Shown piece after piece: positions 36,166 to 44,550 of a stretch of 64,000 bases of DNA. Below the pieces are notes generated by a model, which saw nothing but the letters and a program-made list of their open reading frames with translations, searched no databases and was not told the origin of the DNA. The DNA comes from CAVPMW01 sp963706515. GTDB lineage: Bacteria > Chloroflexota > Anaerolineae > Anaerolineales > UBA4823. Every line of letters begins with the position of its first letter. The first letter of the stretch is position 1. The DNA lies in assembly GCA_963706515.1 (NCBI GenBank), contig CAVPMW010000015.1, positions 186,001 through 250,000 on the forward strand, written 5' to 3'. The position numbers and the translations under genes are program-made.

Positions 36166-37026
36166 TTAGCCGCGCACGGCGCCAAAGGTGAGGCCGCGCA
36201 CCATGTAGCGCTGAAGCACCAATACAAAGATCAGCATCGGCAGCACACTGATCGTCGCGGCTGCAGCTACCGGACCCCATAGAATGCCTTGCAAAGTGAA
36301 GAAGGATTCTACGCCTACGGTAATTGTCCGCGCAGCATCGCGCGTCAGAATATAGGCAAAGAGAAATTCGTTCCAGGAAAAGATCAGGCAGAAAATGGCG
36401 GTAACCGCTATGCCCGGAGCCGCCAGCGGCAGGACGACTTTGCGCAAGACTTGCAGCCGGTTGTAACCGTTCAAGCGCGCAGAAGTCCTCCAGCTCCCTG
36501 GAGATATCCTGGAAGAACGAAACCATCAGCCAGATAGCGAACGGCAGATTAAAAATGGTATAGCTGATCACCAGCGCCCCGCGCTTATCCAATCCTATTC
36601 CCAGGGCCTCGCCGATCGGCGTGGCTCCGATATTTCGAAAGATCAGGAAGAACGGCAGCACCACCGCAATGGCGGGCATCATCTTCGTCGTCAGGATGAA
36701 GAACAGGATGTTGCCATAGCCCACGTTATAGCGGGCAAAGCTGTACGCCGCCAGGGAGGCCAGGACAACCACGAAGAAGGTTGAGAGCAGAGAAACGTAA
36801 AGCGTGTTGCCGATGAACATGGCGAAGTTTGCCCTGCCCAGCGCATATTTGTAGTTATCCAGGGTAGGTGTGAATACGAACCGGGGCGGGGACACCATGA
36901 TATCGGTGGTTGGCTTAAACGAAGTCAGGATCAGCCAGGCGATTGGGAACACCGTCCACACCAGGACCATACACAATCAGCGTATAGCGCAATATTTCCC
37001 AAGAGGTCTTTCCGTCTCTCCATCAT
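36166..37026 (-). CDS. Sugar ABC transporter permease, MalG-like (frameshifted)
   Basis: Second permease of the island importer, about 287 residues after correction. ATG-ATG at 37026/37023 follows GGAGGT. Two indels near 36965-37010 interrupt the N-terminal helix (YTLIVYG then MVLVWTVFPIAWLILTSFKP), and one near 36480 interrupts the EAA-loop region (ISRELEDFCALE.. then MNGYNRLQVLRKVVLPLAAP). The conserved NTLYVSLLSTFFVVVLASLA and the C-terminal FSWNEFLFAYILTRDAARTI are typical MalG features. Fourteen bases separate it from the upstream permease. Confidence 0.88.
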
Positions 37027-37040
37027 CTGAACCTACCTCC

Positions 37041-37988
37041 TTATCTGGCTGCCGAACGAGCGGAGAACATATTTAATAACGGTCTTAAGGCAAACAAAGC
37101 CGCAACTACTACCGCATACAGGAATAGCAGGGCCATGGTCGAGGCGTAATCCATGCGGAAGAACACCAACCCGTTGCGGTAGAGATAGTAGGTCATCGTC
37201 TCGGTTGAGGAGCCAGGTCCGCCGCGGGTCAGCACGGCTATCGCATCGTACAGGCGCAGCGAATCGATCACCCGCAGGATGATTACCAGGAACAAGACCG
37301 GTTTGAGCATCGGGAAAGTCAGCCTGCGCAGTACCTGGAGGTATGGAGCCCCATCCAGCTCTGCCGCTTCGAAAGGCTCTTTGGGAAGCGCCTGCAAGCC
37401 CGCCAGGACGATCAAGGCGACGAAAGGCATCCACAGCCATATGTCAAAGATAATCACCGCCCAAAGGGCGATATGGATGTCGCCTAACCAGTTGGGTTGG
37501 GGCAAACCGACCATTTTCAGAAAATAGTTATATAAGCCAAACTGGGTATCGTACAAATATCTCCAGAAGAGCCCGGTAACCGCAGGAGCCGTCGCCAGCG
37601 GCAGGATGAGCAAGCTCCGGATTAAGCCTTTGCCTACTGTAGCCCCATTAATGAGGAATGCCACAAAGATGCCCAGACCGACCTCGATGCAAACCGCAAA
37701 GAACGTAAATTTCAAGGTGGTAGCGACAGACCCCCAAAAGTAATTATCACTGAGCACGATGCGGTAGTTCTCGAGCCCGACGAACTGCTTGATGCCCCCG
37801 GTTGTCAGGTCGGCAAATCGAAATGACACATCGATTGCATAGAACAAGGGCATCAACGCAAAAAAAGCGATGATTACCATCGCAGGAAGGATCAGGAGCA
37901 CCGAAAACCAGGCATCCGACATCGCTCTGCGCTGTTTTTTGGGCGCAGCGCCTGCGCTGGGGGTTGAGCTGACTTCAATCGAGGCCAT
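37041..37988 (-). CDS. Sugar ABC transporter permease, MalF-like
   Basis: First permease of the island importer, 315 residues, intact. Six helices, with FSVLLILPAMVIIAFFALMP first and LGIFVAFLINGATVGKGLIR in the middle. The EAA-loop signature is EAAELDGAPYLQVLRRLTFP (normally EAAxxDGA), which contacts the ATPases. The C-terminal helices FLYAVVVAALFALRPLLNMF end the protein. The start ATG 37988 follows a strong hairpin that separates it from the binding-protein gene. Substrate class (sugar or polyol) is inferred from the family and from the adjacent dehydrogenases. Confidence 0.94.
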   Translation of the reverse strand: MASIEVSSTPSAGAAPKKQRRAMSDAWFSVLLILPAMVIIAFFALMPLFYAIDVSFRFADLTTGGIKQFVGLENYRIVLSDNYFWGSVATTLKFTFFAVCIEVGLGIFVAFLINGATVGKGLIRSLLILPLATAPAVTGLFWRYLYDTQFGLYNYFLKMVGLPQPNWLGDIHIALWAVIIFDIWLWMPFVALIVLAGLQALPKEPFEAAELDGAPYLQVLRRLTFPMLKPVLFLVIILRVIDSLRLYDAIAVLTRGGPGSSTETMTYYLYRNGLVFFRMDYASTMALLFLYAVVVAALFALRPLLNMFSARSAAR

Positions 37989-38005
37989 GAGACACTCCTT
38001 ACGTC

Positions 38006-38072
38006 AACCAGTTTATCTGGGCTGATTTCTGACCGGGATGCACCTGACAAGGGCATCCCGGTCAGACTGGTT
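38006..38072. promoter_or_regulatory. Nested hairpin between binding-protein and permease genes
   Basis: A perfect 13-bp stem (CTGACCGGGATGC at 38029-38041, complement at 38053-38065, 11-base loop) is enclosed by a second 7-bp pair (AACCAGT at 38006-38012 with 38066-38072). It fills the gap after the binding-protein stop. Partial termination or mRNA protection would raise binding-protein expression over that of the permeases, as in other importer operons. Confidence 0.65.
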
Positions 38073-38083
38073 ATTGAACCGTT

Positions 38084-39518
38084 CTATTTGTTAATCGGGC
38101 ATGGACCGCCGCAGATCTTTTCTACCTCTTTAGCCAGGTCCTGGACTGCCTGCTCGGGGGTCTTCTCACCAGCTGCAGCAGCCTGCAGCATTGGGCCAAG
38201 GGTGTTGTAGATCTTGGCGCCAAACGGTGTGTAGAACAGGTTCGAGCGGGTATCTTTCATGCTGTCGAACACCTTCACCAGGGTGGAGAAGTGTCCCGTC
38301 TTGGTGCGGGTGCTGTCGTTCACCAGGGTCGGGTCGGTGAGGATGCTCATGCGGGTGGTAGTGCCGCCAGCTTCAGCGAACTTGCGCTGCGCTTCCTTGC
38401 CGCCGATGTAGGCCATGAAATCCATCGCTTCTTGCGGGTGTTTCGATGCTGCAGAAGCAGCCAGCAGGAAGCCGCCGATGTAAGCGCGCTTTGCTGGGGC
38501 CTCGGAGTTGCACATCTTGGCGCCCGGTACGCTTTGCTCGGTCGTTACCGCATTCGGCCACTGGTCGAGGAAGAAGCCAGCTGTCTGGGCGATCTGCCCG
38601 TCTTTCATCTGGTCCATCACGCCATTGTAGGTTACGGTCAGGGCTGCAGGTGGGGCGAAGGGCAGCAGCTTTTCCACGTACCACTTCTCCGCCTTGGTGA
38701 CGTTCTCCTACGTCGAGGGTGCCGTCATCTTTCAGCCAGTCACCGCCGTAGGACCAAATGAAGGCAGACTCCTCATCCTGGATCTCCTGGAAGCGCCCAG
38801 CCATCAGGCCTACGCCGTAGAAATCCTTGGTCAGCGTCTCGCCTTTGAGCTTATCGCCAGCCTTGCGGGTGAAGAACTCGGCAATGTCGCGGTGCTGCTC
38901 CCAGGTCTGGGGCGGCGACGGCAGGTCATAGCCATACTTCGCCTTGAAGGCAGCCTGCTCGGTTGGATCTTCTAGCAAGTCGCAGCGCCAGAAGTACCCA
39001 GCGGTGTAGGTGTAATACGGCAAACCCCAGATCTTGCCTTTGTACTGGGTGGTCATATCCGCCAGGATGGGGGCTACATCTGCGTAGTCGGCTTCTGGAT
39101 GCGCCTTAAGGTAATCGTCCATCGCCAGAATAAAGCCATTCTCAGCAAATTCGGCTTTTTCTGCCGTTTCCAGGGTCACTACATCGTAGGCGCCGGTCTT
39201 CCCGACCATCTCGATCACCTGCTTGTCATACAGCTGCGAGTTATCGATGTTCACAACGGTTACCTTGACGCAGTGAGTTGCCTCGAAGTCGGCAACCAGC
39301 GCGGACATCGCTTCGGTGTAGAAGCCGGCGATCGTCGACCAGTTGATCGGCACCCGATCTGCATCCTTGCATTCCGTGGTCCCAGCCGCTGGCGCCTGGG
39401 TGGCTGCCGGTGCCTGGGTGGCTGCCGGCGGTTGGGTGGCGGCAGGTCCTGCGCACTGCGCCAATACCAGCGAGGACAGGATCAGGACGAAGATCAACAG
39501 CTTAAATTGGTTTTTCAT
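38084..39518 (-). CDS. Sugar/polyol ABC transporter substrate-binding lipoprotein (one frameshift)
   Basis: Family 1 extracellular binding protein of about 478 residues, first gene of the importer operon. ATG 39518 has GGAGG upstream. Lipoprotein signal MKNQFKLLIFVLILSSLVLA ends at Cys22, followed by an ATQAPAATQAP linker. The mature domain contains PINWSTIAGFYTEAMSALVA, YDVVTLETAEKAEFAENGFI and GLPYYTYTAGYFWRCDLLED. The frame breaks near 38705 and continues as EKLLPFAPPAALTVTYNGVM and QEAMDFMAYIGGKEAQRKFA to the end (KICGGPCPINK). The two Cys near the C-terminus may form a disulfide. Ligand unknown. Confidence 0.92.
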
Positions 39519-39725
39519 GACTTACTCCTCCATAGCTTGATAGTTTGAGGGTTCATTTTTTCTGCTTTCGTGACCATCGTAATTCGTTGATCTGGATTTT
39601 CTGGGCGGACCAGGCGCCTCTCCTTACCAGGGATCTGGTTCACCTGATTTTTTCCGATTACCTCCTTTCACCTGCTAAAAAAGCGTTCTGATGTCAGCTG
39701 CCAGGCAATTTATCGTAGACACTGC
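39519..39725. other. Leader region of the importer operon
   Basis: 207 bases between the 2-hydroxyacid dehydrogenase stop and the binding-protein start. A promoter is expected here, but no good -35/-10 pair or copy of the motif found at 43826-43974 was identified. Just upstream of 39518 is the GGAGGAG ribosome site. Confidence 0.45.
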
Positions 39726-40682
39726 TCAACCAACACGATGCAGGGGCTGACCGCTTTGCAATGTTAGTACGACGTTCTGGGCTGCCATGACACCCATGCG
39801 CTCAATCGCCTCCTGTGTGTGCGCTCCGATGTGCGGAGTGACAACCAGATTTTCCAATCCTAACAGCGGGCTGCCGGCAGGCGGCTCCTCAATAAAAACA
39901 TCCAATGCTGCACCCGCAATCCATTTTTGGCTAAGCGCCTGGTACAGCGCCGCTTCGTCCACCAACCCTCCACGAGCTGTATTCACCAGGAATGCGGAAG
40001 GTTTCATGTTGCGCAGCTGTGCTTCCCCGATCATGCTGCGTGTCTCGTTGGTCAGCGCAGCGTGCAATGAGAGAAAATCAGCTGAGGTTATCACTTCCTC
40101 CAGGCTCGTGAACCTGACTCCCGGCAAACCGGCTTGATCCGCAGGAACATACGGGTCAAAAACCAGCACATCCATATCGAATCCTAGGGCGCGTTTTGCC
40201 ACCCCGCGACCGATGCGCCCGTATCCGACCAATCCCAACCTCTTGTTCCACAGCTCGCTCCCGGTGTAGCGTCCCCATTTTTCCTGCCGCAGAGCAAGGT
40301 CGGCGATCGGGATCTGGCGGGCGATCGCGATCATCAAGCCAATCGCCAGGTCTGCGACTGCCTGGTCGTTTGCACCCGGGCAATTCGCGATCACAATGCC
40401 GAGCTTCGCCGCGGCTGGCAGGTCTACGTGGTCAACGCCAACACCGTGCATGCTGATCACTTTCAGGCGCGGCGCGCTCTCCAAAACATGAGCTGTCACA
40501 GGTACGACCCCAACGATCGCGCCGTCGATATCTGCCAGCAGCTCGATCAGGCGCTCTTCGCTCATCTCGCCTTTCATATCGGCTTTGACGACCTCGCAGC
40601 CCGCCTCAGCCAGCACGTCCCAGGGTTTCGAAGATGTGCTGCCGAAAGAACGCGTCGCGACCAGTACCCGGTATGCAGGCAT
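39726..40682 (-). CDS. D-2-hydroxyacid dehydrogenase (phosphoglycerate dehydrogenase-like)
   Basis: NAD-dependent dehydrogenase of 318 residues, ATG 40682 (MPAYRVLVATRSFGS). Rossmann motif GLVGYGRIGRGVAKRAL, catalytic Arg in LVNTARGGLVDEAAL, Glu in DVFIEEPP and His in VVTPHIGAHTQEA are all present. SerA's regulatory ACT domain is absent, so it is a catalytic-domain-only enzyme, e.g. a hydroxypyruvate/glyoxylate or 2-keto-acid reductase. It sits 10 bases from the acetoacetate-decarboxylase-like gene. Three such enzymes occur in this island, suggesting interconversion of 2-hydroxy and 2-oxo acids. Confidence 0.92.
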   Translation of the reverse strand: MPAYRVLVATRSFGSTSSKPWDVLAEAGCEVVKADMKGEMSEERLIELLADIDGAIVGVVPVTAHVLESAPRLKVISMHGVGVDHVDLPAAAKLGIVIANCPGANDQAVADLAIGLMIAIARQIPIADLALRQEKWGRYTGSELWNKRLGLVGYGRIGRGVAKRALGFDMDVLVFDPYVPADQAGLPGVRFTSLEEVITSADFLSLHAALTNETRSMIGEAQLRNMKPSAFLVNTARGGLVDEAALYQALSQKWIAGAALDVFIEEPPAGSPLLGLENLVVTPHIGAHTQEAIERMGVMAAQNVVLTLQSGQPLHRVG

Positions 40683-40692
40683 CGCTATCCGC

Positions 40693-41424
40693 CTATTTAT
40701 AATCGTAGACCACTTTACCCAGGGGCAGGTAGAGATCGCCCTGACCGAAAAAGCCGCCGAGGATGCGCTTTGGCTCCAGCAGGTAGGTCGGATCGATCTC
40801 GGAGCGTTCGTAAACCACCGACCCGCGTCCACCGAAGAATTTCCCTTCTTGAGCGGTGAATTCGCCGGGGGTAAGGATCAGCTCCCGGATCGGCGTTCCC
40901 CCTTCCTCTGCACTGGGGATGTACTTTAGTGAAAATACCCCGCCCGTGCTCCAGGGAATCTCATCCATCTTGGCAATGTATTCCGGTACTACCAGCGCTT
41001 TGAGGATCTGGTGCCCCAGGCGGTTCACCTGGCCGCGGACTGCCTCCTGCTCATGATAGAGCCCAATCTCAGCCAGCTTCTTCTGATATCCCCAAATTTC
41101 TCTGCCTGCGGTGAGGGGCAGCGGTGTGTTTACGTATAAGAACGGCTCGTAGTCGCCTTCGATATCCTTGTACTTGACCTGCACATAAATTGCCATCTCG
41201 GCAAAGCTGCCTTGCGTCGTTCCCAGCTCGAACTCTGAGATCCAGGTAATCACCTTGTTGGTGCGCGCCTCTAATGGCTCAGGGATCACGCGCTTCACAT
41301 TCTCGATGTCGGTTTCATAAACCACCAGCTGGATGCGCATGTCCTTCCATACCAGGGGTGGGCTTCCATATAATGGTGAAACCACCGGATTGGTGTAGCC
41401 CCATTCATTTACTTTCAAACTCAT
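40693..41424 (-). CDS. Acetoacetate decarboxylase (ADC) family protein
   Basis: 243 residues of the ADC superfamily. The Schiff-base-forming Lys region reads REIWGYQKKLAEIGLYHEQE, matching the FPKK-type motif, and VWKDMRIQLVVYETDIENVK and FGGRGSVVYERSEIDPTYLL are other family blocks. ADC-family members decarboxylate beta-keto acids, but many act as aldolases/dehydratases or lactonases on sugar-derived acids. Its place between an aldehyde dehydrogenase and a 2-hydroxyacid dehydrogenase fits the latter better than acetone formation. Which reaction it catalyses is not decided by sequence. Confidence 0.85.
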   Translation of the reverse strand: MSLKVNEWGYTNPVVSPLYGSPPLVWKDMRIQLVVYETDIENVKRVIPEPLEARTNKVITWISEFELGTTQGSFAEMAIYVQVKYKDIEGDYEPFLYVNTPLPLTAGREIWGYQKKLAEIGLYHEQEAVRGQVNRLGHQILKALVVPEYIAKMDEIPWSTGGVFSLKYIPSAEEGGTPIRELILTPGEFTAQEGKFFGGRGSVVYERSEIDPTYLLEPKRILGGFFGQGDLYLPLGKVVYDYK

Positions 41425-41468
41425 TGAACTCCTCCTTCCTGATCCAAGCCATCGCTCGATTTTTCCGG

Positions 41469-42919
41469 TCAGCCCAGCTCCAACAGGATGTGCTTCACCT
41501 GAGAGTATTCTTCAATGCCAAAGTGAGATAGCTCCAGGCCGATGCCGCTTTGTTTCCACGCCGGGTAGGGCGCATACAGCGAGTCGGGGCTGACCGTGTT
41601 GATCGCTACCGACCCAGATTCAACCCTCTCGCTGAACTTGAAAGCCGTCGCCAGGTCGCGGGTATAAGCGTAGGTAACCAGGCCGTATTGGGTGCTGTTA
41701 GCCAGCTCGACTGCTTCGTCGAGACCGGTGAAAGTGTCGATGCCAACGATCGGTCCGAACGACTCTTCGTGCATTACCAGCATATCCCTGGTAACCTGGG
41801 TCAAGACTGCCGGCTCGTAGAAATATCCCTGGCGCAGCGCAGGATCCTCCGGGCGCTTACCGCCGTAGAGCAGCCTGGCCCCTTTGCGCAGCGCATCGTC
41901 CACGTGAGCCTGGGTGCGCAGCACACCGTCGGCATCGATCATCGGCCCGAGGTCGACGTTTGGATTGGCGAGGCCATCTCCGATCGTCAGCAGCGCAGTC
42001 TGATCGACGAATCGCCGGATATATTCTTCGGCAATATCTTTTTCTACATAGATGCGGTTGACGGCATTGCAAATCTGTCCCATATTGCGGAAAGAGCGCT
42101 TCACCCCGTCAGCAACTGCCCGGTCCAGGTCAGCATCCTTGAAAACCACCATGGGAGTATGCCCGCCCAGCTCGAGCAGCAGCTTTTTCAAATCCGGCGC
42201 AGCGGCAGCCATCAGAAATTTTCCGGTCTCGGTCGAACCGGTGAAAGCGATCATGCGGGTGATTGGGTTGGAGAGCAGCTCTTCGCCGACCTGGCCCGAA
42301 GGTCCGCTGATCACATTCACTGCACCAGGCGGCAGGCCCGACTCGCCGACGAGCGCGGCAACCATCCCGCACGCCAAAGGCGCCAGCGCCGGGGGTTTGA
42401 CCACTACCGTGCAGCCCGCTGCCAGGGCTGGCGCCAGTTTCCAGGCCATCAATGTCACAGGATAGTTCCAGGGTGCGATCGCCGCAACCACCCCCACCGG
42501 CTGGCGGATCACCAGGCTGCGCGAGGTCGCAGATTTGCTCGGGGCAACCTCACCGTAGACCCGGCGAGCTTCCTCCGCATAGTATTCGAGTGTATCGATT
42601 GCGCCCTTGATCTCTTTTCGGGCGTCTCCCAGCGGCTTGCCATGCTCCATCGTCAAAATGCGCGCCAGCTCTTCCTGACAGCCAGCGACCGCCGCCGCCC
42701 CCTTTTTAATGCTTTGACGCGCTCGTCGGGCGTCGTCTTTCGCCATACCTGAAACGCTTTCTCCGCCGCTTCCAGGGCGCGCTTCGTCTCACTTCTCCCG
42801 GCTTTCGCCGCTCGCCCCATTGGCTGGGCGGTCACCGGATTGATTACATCGAAAGTCTCGCCCGAGTCAGAAGGTACCCATTGACCGTCAATAAATAGTT
42901 CCTGGTTGATCAGTTCCAT
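41469..42919 (-). CDS. NAD(P)-dependent aldehyde dehydrogenase (one frameshift)
   Basis: About 483 residues after correction. N-terminus MELINQELFIDGQWVPSDSG; the frame breaks near 42710 and resumes as QEELARILTMEHGKPLGDAR. The catalytic Glu lies in LLLELGGHTPMVVF and the catalytic Cys in NMGQICNAVNRIYV. The cofactor region APWNYPVTLMAWKLAPALAA and the GSTETGK motif are intact. It is closest in feel to succinate-semialdehyde, lactaldehyde and 2-oxoglutarate-semialdehyde dehydrogenases. The oxidised aldehyde in this pathway could be a semialdehyde or lactaldehyde/glycolaldehyde. First structural gene after the IclR regulator (18-base gap). Confidence 0.93.
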
Positions 42920-42937
42920 AATTCTTTCTCCGTGGGG

Positions 42938-43723
42938 TTAGCTTACAGGTAATTCGTTCAGCTGTTGAACTTTAACCATACCGCCCAGGCGTTCAGTCAA
43001 CGCCTGGGCAGTATTTATCGCCAATGCAGCCAGTTGCGCGTCCCTCTCGGGGGTCATGGTCAGCGACCAGCCGCTGATGCTGATTGCGGCGATGGTCTTG
43101 CCGGTGTAATCTCGCACGGGCACAGCCACACAGCGGATGCCATCCTCATTCTCGGAATTATCGATGGCATAGCCGCGCTCCCGGACCGCGCGCAGGTGAT
43201 CATAGAGCGCCTCCGGGCTGCCAATCGTATTTGAGGTGTAGCGCTTGAGGCCCTTCTCTTGCACATAAAGCGCCCATTGCTCTTCATCTAAATCTGCGAG
43301 CAGCGCTTTTCCCAGACCTGTCGAATGGGCTGGCATCCGGTTGCCTACGCGCGAAGACATTTTCACCGGCTGCAGACCGTCGATTTTATCCACATATACC
43401 ACTTCGAGCTTGTCCAGGATCGCCAGGTGGACGGTTTCGCGGGTCTCGCTAACCAGCTTCTCTAAATAGGGTCTGGCCAGAACGCGGTAGTCCAGGTTGT
43501 CCAGGAAGCGCGAAGCCAGCCAGATGATTTTTGAGCCCAGAGCATAGCGCCCCGATTCGGGGTCTTGTTCGGCGTAACCTAAATTGCATAAGGTGGCAAG
43601 GAAGCGGTAGACCGTGCTTTTATTCATGCCGAGGGCACTGCTGATTACCCCCAGCTCTTTGGAGCCTTCGGCCGCGGCAAGATATTCCAGGATCGCGAAG
43701 GCTTTGGCTACCGAGTAGTTCAT
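42938..43723 (-). CDS. IclR-family transcriptional regulator
   Basis: Regulator at the hinge of the island, about 261 residues from ATG 43723 (MNYSVAKAFAILEYLAAAEG). An in-frame GTG at 43765 is an alternative start; the longer reading up to 43831 runs across the promoter and is rejected. The winged helix-turn-helix is LGVISSALGMNKSTVYRFLA; the effector domain contains SRVGNRMPAHSTGLGKALLA and NSENEDGIRCVAVPVRDYTG, both IclR hallmarks. KdgR-type IclR proteins respond to 2-keto-3-deoxy sugar acids, which suits the gene content. Its promoter, an inverted repeat and three copies of a 16-bp motif lie directly upstream. Confidence 0.92.
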   Translation of the reverse strand: MNYSVAKAFAILEYLAAAEGSKELGVISSALGMNKSTVYRFLATLCNLGYAEQDPESGRYALGSKIIWLASRFLDNLDYRVLARPYLEKLVSETRETVHLAILDKLEVVYVDKIDGLQPVKMSSRVGNRMPAHSTGLGKALLADLDEEQWALYVQEKGLKRYTSNTIGSPEALYDHLRAVRERGYAIDNSENEDGIRCVAVPVRDYTGKTIAAISISGWSLTMTPERDAQLAALAINTAQALTERLGGMVKVQQLNELPVS

Positions 43724-43786
43724 CACCGGGGTAACTTTCCAGGGCTTGAGGGGCGAGGTGTCCACTGAGTAATCGTTTTTCTTTTT

Positions 43787-43839
43787 GAAATATCGTTTCG
43801 GATATAGAAGACTATAGCATAATCGTATCATGTTGTCAA
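43787..43839 (-). promoter_or_regulatory. IclR promoter with overlapping inverted repeat
   Basis: On the minus strand TTGACA (43834-43839) and TATAGT (43811-43816) are 17 bases apart, a near-consensus sigma-70 promoter. GAAA-TATCG-TTTC (43787-43799) just downstream resembles KdgR/IclR-type half-site symmetry and could mediate autorepression. This location also argues for the regulator starting at or below 43765. Confidence 0.7.
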
Positions 43840-43974
43840 TATATCATCTTGTCATTACCAGTTGATCTATTTGTCACCCGGAATTTGGATAAAATACATA
43901 TCCTTTCAGGATACCTTGATTCAGGGATGGAAATAATATATAATGGAGACGGCTTATCATCCTGTCATTACCAG
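43826..43974 (+). repeat. Three copies of a 16-20 bp motif in the divergent control region
   Basis: TATCATGTTGTCAATA (43826-43841) and TATCATCTTGTCATTA (43842-43857) are directly adjacent. A third copy, TATCATCCTGTCATTA, starts at 43955. Copies two and three agree at 19 of 20 positions, extending through CCAG. The first pair covers the -35 of the IclR promoter; the third lies just past the -10 of the rightward promoter. Likely binding sites for a regulator of both operons. Confidence 0.7.
43916..43944 (+). promoter_or_regulatory. Promoter of the rightward cupin operon
   Basis: TTGATT (43916-43921), a 17-base spacer and TATAAT (43939-43944). The motif copy at 43955-43974 begins about 10 bases past the -10, where bound protein would block initiation. 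A small 5-5-5 inverted repeat (TATCC-TTTCA-GGATA, 43899-43913) precedes the -35. Confidence 0.7.
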
Positions 43975-44027
43975 AAGACCAGAAAGCTTCACTTATCCAC
44001 TTGTTACAGCAGACCAAGGAGCATTAG

Positions 44028-44417
44028 ATGGACACAATAAAAGGGGAGCTCATCCAGGCCACTCAGCTCCAGGCAGAAACTGGCGGCAGCTCTTTCGCCG
44101 CCCTGCTCCGCCAGGAGGGAGATGAAATCCGCCGGGACGTTTTCATGCTGCTCAACCCTCAGGATAGCGCCTCGGGCAAAATCCAATCCGGGATAACCAT
44201 TGTCTATCCCGGCTGCCGTACGAAGGGTCACGCCCATCCGGACCGGGAAGAGGTGTATCTCATCCTGGAAGGGCGAGGCATCATGGAAGCCGACGGTCAA
44301 TCCTGGGATGTTGCTCCAGGGGATGCTTTCTATGTCACTCCCGGCCCGTTCCATACAACCAAGAACCCCTACGATTTTCCCTTGAAATTTTTCTGGATCA
44401 CGATCCAGATCAATTGA
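44028..44417 (+). CDS. Cupin-domain protein
   Basis: Small beta-barrel protein of 129 residues with one cupin domain. Motif 1 is GHAHPDREEVYLILEGRG, with two His and a Glu able to bind a metal; motif 2 is APGDAFYVTPGPFHTTKNPY with a third His. ATG 44028 has AAGGAG at seven bases. First gene of the rightward arm, directly under the divergent control region. Stand-alone cupins next to sugar-acid genes can be isomerases or mutarotase-like enzymes, but no specific activity can be claimed. Confidence 0.88.
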   Translation: MDTIKGELIQATQLQAETGGSSFAALLRQEGDEIRRDVFMLLNPQDSASGKIQSGITIVYPGCRTKGHAHPDREEVYLILEGRGIMEADGQSWDVAPGDAFYVTPGPFHTTKNPYDFPLKFFWITIQIN

Positions 44418-44550
44418 CGGGCGGCATTGAGCGCCCTCAGCAGATATACTTTCTTCGCATTGGATAAGAAGGCATGCTAGGAGATAAGTTCAACCTCCCC
44501 ATTGCCGCCAAATAAAATACGCTGACAGACCAGATAAAGTGCGGAGCGCA

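Noticed and set aside
41550..42752. 400-residue plus-strand frame opposite the aldehyde dehydrogenase
   Set aside because: Antisense shadow of a clearly conserved ALDH; no motif in its translation.
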